Assembly: GCA_043822885.1 (NCBI GenBank)
Contig: JBDRBI010000009.1
Location: 1 to 20,411, forward strand
Reading direction: 5' to 3'
DNA from: Aadella sp043822885
GTDB taxonomy: Bacteria > Omnitrophota > Gorgyraeia > Tantalellales > Tantalellaceae
Length of the DNA: 20,411 nt
Positions within the stretch are counted from its first letter, which is position 1; each line of letters begins with the position of its first letter. Below the pieces are notes generated by a model, which did no database searches, was not told the origin of the DNA, and saw only the letters and a list, made by a program, of their open reading frames with translations. The translations under genes and the position numbers were made by a program. Shown here one piece after another: positions 12,101-18,100 of this stretch.

Positions 12101-15100
12101 TATCTGACGGCGGTCTTTGTCCAGTAAAACATACGATACACCTTTTTCTATACCGTACTCGTATCTGATAAAACGCTTCACACCACGGACCTCATTTATC
12201 CTTACATCTTTTCTAAGTTTTCCCGGTATTAGTTTTTGCGCTTCTTTCCACTCCAGGCGTCTTTCCTTTGACGGTTCGAGCACCTTTTCGCCGGCATCTA
12301 TACCCGTCTTCTTTTTAATGTCTTCCGGTTTTTTAGCGGGCTCCGTACTCCTACGGGTATCCCCGGAACTGACACTTTTTTTATAGACTTCACGTACAGC
12401 ATCTCCCCCGGGGATTATTGCGCTTCCCGCGCTTTTTACGGCGCTTTTGACAGCTCTTGATACCGGTTCTTTTATTTTCTCGGAGCCGAATACTTTTTTG
12501 AGTATTTTAATAACGGCATTGACATGTGTTTTAGGACTGTACGGATACTGCGCATCCGTCCAGTACAGCGCTCCGTGCCACCCTTTATCAAGGAGAAGTT
12601 GAACGTCGCGTTCCATCTCTTTTTGGGTTTTTTCTCTTTTCTTCCCGTCCGGAGTTTTAACCGTGGGGTCAAGTTCCGTAATGACGAACTTCACTTTACC
12701 GCGAGCCCAGTCGGGGACATTGAACTGTCCTACCGACGGATAACTGTTTGTGACATCTTCGTAAATATGGGTTGTCATAACGATCTCAATATCACCTGAC
12801 AATATACTGCTCTTGTACTTGTCCAGAAGATATAACCAGTCAGTAAACTCATTGTAATTTCTTGTCCCCGCAGTAACGCTTACACCTTTCAGGCCCATGC
12901 TTAATATCTCGTCTATGACCTCATTCACGAATACCTGGCGTTCTCCCGGACTAAGCGCTACCGCTCCCACCGGCTCGTTCATTATGTCCCAGCATATTTT
13001 TACTTCTTTTTGTCTCGCGTCCGTTTCTACTGTCTTAACAAATCCCGCCAGGGCTTTAACCAGTCCTTTCCTTCTGCCCGCATCTTTAAGGGCATCCGCA
13101 AATTCCACATCATCACTATCCGAAGAATTTGCTGCATGGAAATCCAGCAATGTGATATAAAGGTTATCCACTCCTTTTTTCTTGATATTTGCGAGATACT
13201 TTTTAGCGTCACTTACGGCCCTTTTATCTATTCCGGAGCCGGCCGCAGTAACATGTAATCCGCTATCTTTAGATTTTCCGCTAAAGGCCGGCATTACCCT
13301 TAATGTATTTATGCCCGGCGTTACATATCTATCCATTGACGGCAGCCCTTGAGCATTACCAAAAACGCCGTATCTGTCGTAATATCCGCTGCTACCCGTC
13401 TGCGTCTTGTCTTTACCCGCGAGTTTGGATCTCCAGGGGGTTTCTGCGTACAATTCACGTTTTTGTGCGGGAATTCCTCCTTTGATCTTGCCCTCTCTTA
13501 TCGTAATGCTCTTTATTACTATCTCTTCGTCAAACCCGCGTGTCGCTGAACTTCCTAAAGCGAACTTGAGTCCCAACTGTCTTACCTTATCAATCTTATC
13601 GCCGTGACTTTTCCAATGATGGGGCTTGACAACAATTGTTTTTTCCCGTGAACCCAACTCTCCCAGTTCCCAAGCGGTATCACTATATCCCCAGTTCATA
13701 TCTTTTGCCGCGATCTGCAGGTGAACCGCATCCACGCCGCCCCTGCTACCTTTCATCTCTACTTCTATAACAACATCCTTATCGGTAAGATCTTCAATAT
13801 CAGAAAGGTCCAGCCACGCAAAAGATGCCGCGTCCCTTCCTGATAGACCCGGCTTAACATGTAAACCATCCTTACTTACGGTTACTTCAATTTTATCGCC
13901 TTCTGCCTTCCAACCGGATTTATGCGCAAGATCAAAATCTTTTAGATCCCCGGCCATGAGCGGCTTCACCCAAAATTCTGAAAAGATATTTAACGCTTTA
14001 GCTACGAAATCCGTTTCTCCGGAAATCGCGGCTTGTGGACCAGGTTTTATGACTGTCTCTGCAACCTCGACTTGGGCGGTTTCTCTCAACCCGCCTTTAC
14101 CCGCAAAAATATCGCTTTCCTTTGCCTGTATAGATTTTCTGACTGTCTCTCTTAACCTTGATATGGGTTCTTCCCCCATTTCTCTCTGCGCCTTTTTTGG
14201 TCCTTCTTTATCCTGATAAGACACACCAAGAGATCCGGATATGACCCACTCGGTCTCGATAATGGATTCTGTTAACGCTTTTATTATCTTATCCCCGACC
14301 GAAAACCCCGATGTTTCGCGATCAAGATCAACCCCTAACTCTTTCTTGATAGTGCTTATCACTTCGGGATTTTCATATCTCTCTATTACCCGGTTTATGG
14401 CTTCGGCGCGATTGCCGCCTGTCATTTCGTGTATGATGTTTTTTATCTCGCTGTAATTGTATCCTATGAGCGCTATGATCTCGTCTTCTGTCATGAGACC
14501 TTTCATCTCACGCTTTATCTTACCTATGTATATTTCCTTGCTCGCCGTGTACTCCATTATCGCGTTATATACGTATAGCGTTTTGAAAAGACGGGAAACC
14601 CTGACTAGTCCCTTATTTATATCTTCCCTCATTGCTTTCATCTGTTCGACCTGATCTGATCTTCCGGAAAGCTCGCCCTTGGCTATCATTTCATCAATTC
14701 TTTTCAAAACACTAAATTCCGGATACATTGCAACATCTTCGGGAGCGATATGATTGTATATCCGATCCATCAGGGGCTTAAGCGGCCTGATATCCGCAAA
14801 TATCCTTTCTATATCACTGAAGGAGAGACCATGTTGCACCATGTAAGCGTATAGGGCCTGGAACAAAGCATTGTCAGAGCCCTTACTCACTGATATGACT
14901 ATATCACGCCCGTAATAATCGGCTAGAATACTTCTCATTCTGTCTTTATCCGCGAACGTTATTTCCCCGGGAGTATTCGTTTCCCACCTATCAAAAAGAT
15001 CTTTTACGTTTTTCTCCCACAGAACCGCATCCTGCGCGTCATCCGTCCTGACTCCGGATATACGGTCCATCATGGCAATATCCTCATCTATTCTGACCGT

Positions 15101-18100
15101 AAGAGGCATCGGCTCTCCCCTCTTCAAATGTTCTCTGTCAGCCCTGGTCGCCTCAGGTATGATAAAATCACCCTGCTTTCCGACTCTCTCGTTATAATCC
15201 GCGAATTTTACAAGAAAATTCACGTAGCCGATCCGCGCGAAGATATCCGGTATTATCCCGCTTTTTTCATCATCAATATTGTATCTCGTTATCATGAGCA
15301 TTCCCGGCCACGGAGTGAAATATGATCCGAACCAATCCGGTATATCCTTACCGTCTAACCGTCCCATGAGATCGTTATTCTCTATCAGGCCTATGAACCT
15401 TTCCATATACTTTTCAGCGGAAACATTATTCAGTATGTATTTACCGTGTATATCTTCCCTGGATAAATAAGAGGTCCATAACGCGGTCCATTCGTTTCTT
15501 GTAAAATATTTCTGACTGGTGACCGTGCCATCAGGGGTCAGGATGTTCAGGGCCTTAAGCACTCTGGGAATATTTTTTCTGACCATGAGATCAAGCGCAT
15601 TAGTATCCATCGCGTTCTGCGACGGTTCCGGTGTTACCTCGACCATTTTGGGTTCAATTTTTCCCTTGTACAAATAATCGCGTAACCGGCTTATCCATCC
15701 GCCGGTTTTCTTTATTGTTCCGGTAACAGGTTTGGCAGCGGGCTCCACGGAAGTCGCGGGAACATCACGCCATAAAAGTCCGGAACGCGTCTTGAATGCC
15801 CCTACATATTTCATGTACTGGTTGACCGCGTCAAGATAATCTATCCTGGCGTCACGCGAGTCAATTATCGCCTTGGCGTAAGTCCAGTAATTATAATCCT
15901 GAGTATTCGCTTCATACCTCATCTGAGCATCCCTCTCAAACTCCATGGATGAGATCACTCTTTCATAGGAAACCTTCACCCTGCCATAACCGGCTTCTAT
16001 GAACCCCGCGAGTTGTTCAAGATACCGCACGTTATCTTTTTGTTCTTTTGTGAGCCGCAGAGATGTCAGCGCTTCCCTGGCTTTCATGACCTCCCCTCTG
16101 GCTTTACTCTTGCCGAAATCCCACAGGTTGATAATCGCGGATAAAGTCGCGGAATTGAAAGATCCGCTTTCTCCCACAATGCTTGAAGACGCGGATAGGT
16201 CTATCCCGGGATTCCATCTTTCTTTGCGCGCAAGATCACCGCTGATGATATCTTTAACCAGTTCTTTACGGAGGAACTGTATAGCGGGGTCTTGGCTCAC
16301 TATATCGTTTACGACAAAGCCGGGGATAAAGGACACGAATTCGCTTATTTGATCCGCTCCGCCGTCTGACGTTCCCATGTATCTCGTTATATCAGAAAGA
16401 CCATAGAACTCCGTGGTACCCTTGGCCTTATCCGTTATACCTATGATCCATCTGCTTTTAGAAACTTCTCTTTCCCCGGGAGTTATACCGAGAAACATTT
16501 CCAACTCATACCTTTTATTTTTCAATTCGTACTCAAGCTTTTTTATTCCCAATACCGTATTATTGATATGCTCATAGGTCTCATCCTGTTCTCTGATACT
16601 GATACCGGCTTTTATCCTTATTTGCTCTATATCCTTGCTCTTTCTGAACGTGCCCAAGACATTTTTAAGCACGTCCATCTTGCCTTCAATGGATCTTATA
16701 TCCGATGTAATAACGGTGAGTTTCTGGTAATCTTCCATGGCTTGTCTGTCGGATAATATTTGTTTTTGTTGCTCCGTGATCTCAGCCATGTCTTTGAATT
16801 TCGTATCATAAATATTGTAAAGGTTCCACTCCACCCCTGCGCTGATAATCCCCGTGGCGGTTATGCTCTTCTCTTCCGGCTTAGCGCCCACAGTCGTCCT
16901 TTTACCCACATTCGGGTCCACTACCCTTATTCCCGGAACGGCATCTATTGTCTCTTCTGATATATTGACCGAAGGGGAAATAAACGCGGTAAATCTCGGA
17001 GGAACATTCGTGCGCAGATCAAGCGCTATCTTGTCCAGCGTGTCAAGCTGCCCGGTATCGGCCCTTGTATAAGCCCTTTCTCTTATTCTTTCCTGCGGGA
17101 CAACCGTTCCCGCTTGAGTTTCTTGTCCGCTTGGAACAAGTATTTTAGAGGTTTTACTAACCAGAATACTCGCGGCTATCAAGGTTTTTTTAGATTCTAA
17201 AAGGTCACTTTCGGCCTGTCTTAAAGTCACGATTGACTCCTTTACCTTTTCGGGTCTGACCATAGGAGTTCTGCTGACCTTTTCATAATTCCTTCTGGAT
17301 CTTTCTACGTTGGCTCTGTTCGTTTCAACTGCGCGTTCCGCAAGTACCAGTTGCTCTTTGTCGTATGATCCCATGCTCGCGAGATCTTCCTTCTCCTTCT
17401 GTATTGCCTTTTCTATCCTTTCTATCCGGCTGGAGATATACCTGTCCATTTTCTCTTTATCATTGATGAACTCAAAACCTTCCCCTACTGTCATGCGGCT
17501 GGTGTAATAACCCTTCTCGTCCAGTATCCCCAGGGAAACCAGTATGTTCCCCAGTTTTTTTGTACCCATCTTTTGCACGAGATCCTTAAGAAGCAGGTAT
17601 TCTTCTTTCTGCTTCTCCAGTGTCCATAGATTAAGCCGCGGATCCCTCCCGTTCATGAACTCCGACCCGAGATATCCCTGTATTATTTCGGGTGTGATAT
17701 TCTCGATTTTACCCAGTTCGGCATTTTCGGGAACTTTGTACCCCAAAAGCTCTCTTAATTTCAATATTGCGACCTGCTCTTCCATTTCGGCTTTTATGCG
17801 CCTCATATTAGCCGCTCTGAATTCCGCGGAAAAGACCCTATCTCCTTCCTCGCTGAATCGCAATTTTTCTTTATCATCCCATATGCGCTTTTCCTCGGCA
17901 GCCACGTTTTTAGTTTCTTCTTTCGCAAGCAAATATGTTAACCTTGCCGCGGCTATCTTTTCCAAAAGTTCCGCTTTTTCTTGCCCATGCATGTACCTGG
18001 CGGATTCTAATCTCGTTTGCAAAAATTGTTTTATTTCTTCTTTATACTTTTTCCATGGGTTCCAGAAAACTACAGCTTCTGAAGCCATCTTATCGGCGAA

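Noticed and set aside
8660..12262. Full RHS/polymorphic toxin
   Set aside because: YD-like patterning is present, but I see no RHS core autopeptidase motif and no variable toxin tip, and the chain continues into inner-membrane helices.
12472..12672. Short out-of-frame minus-strand open frame (66 codons); also those at 42-284, 1669-1929 and 13027-13212
   Set aside because: All overlap the continuous frame on the same strand in another phase and give basic, low-complexity products. The in-frame reading contains the hydrolase nucleophile motif here.
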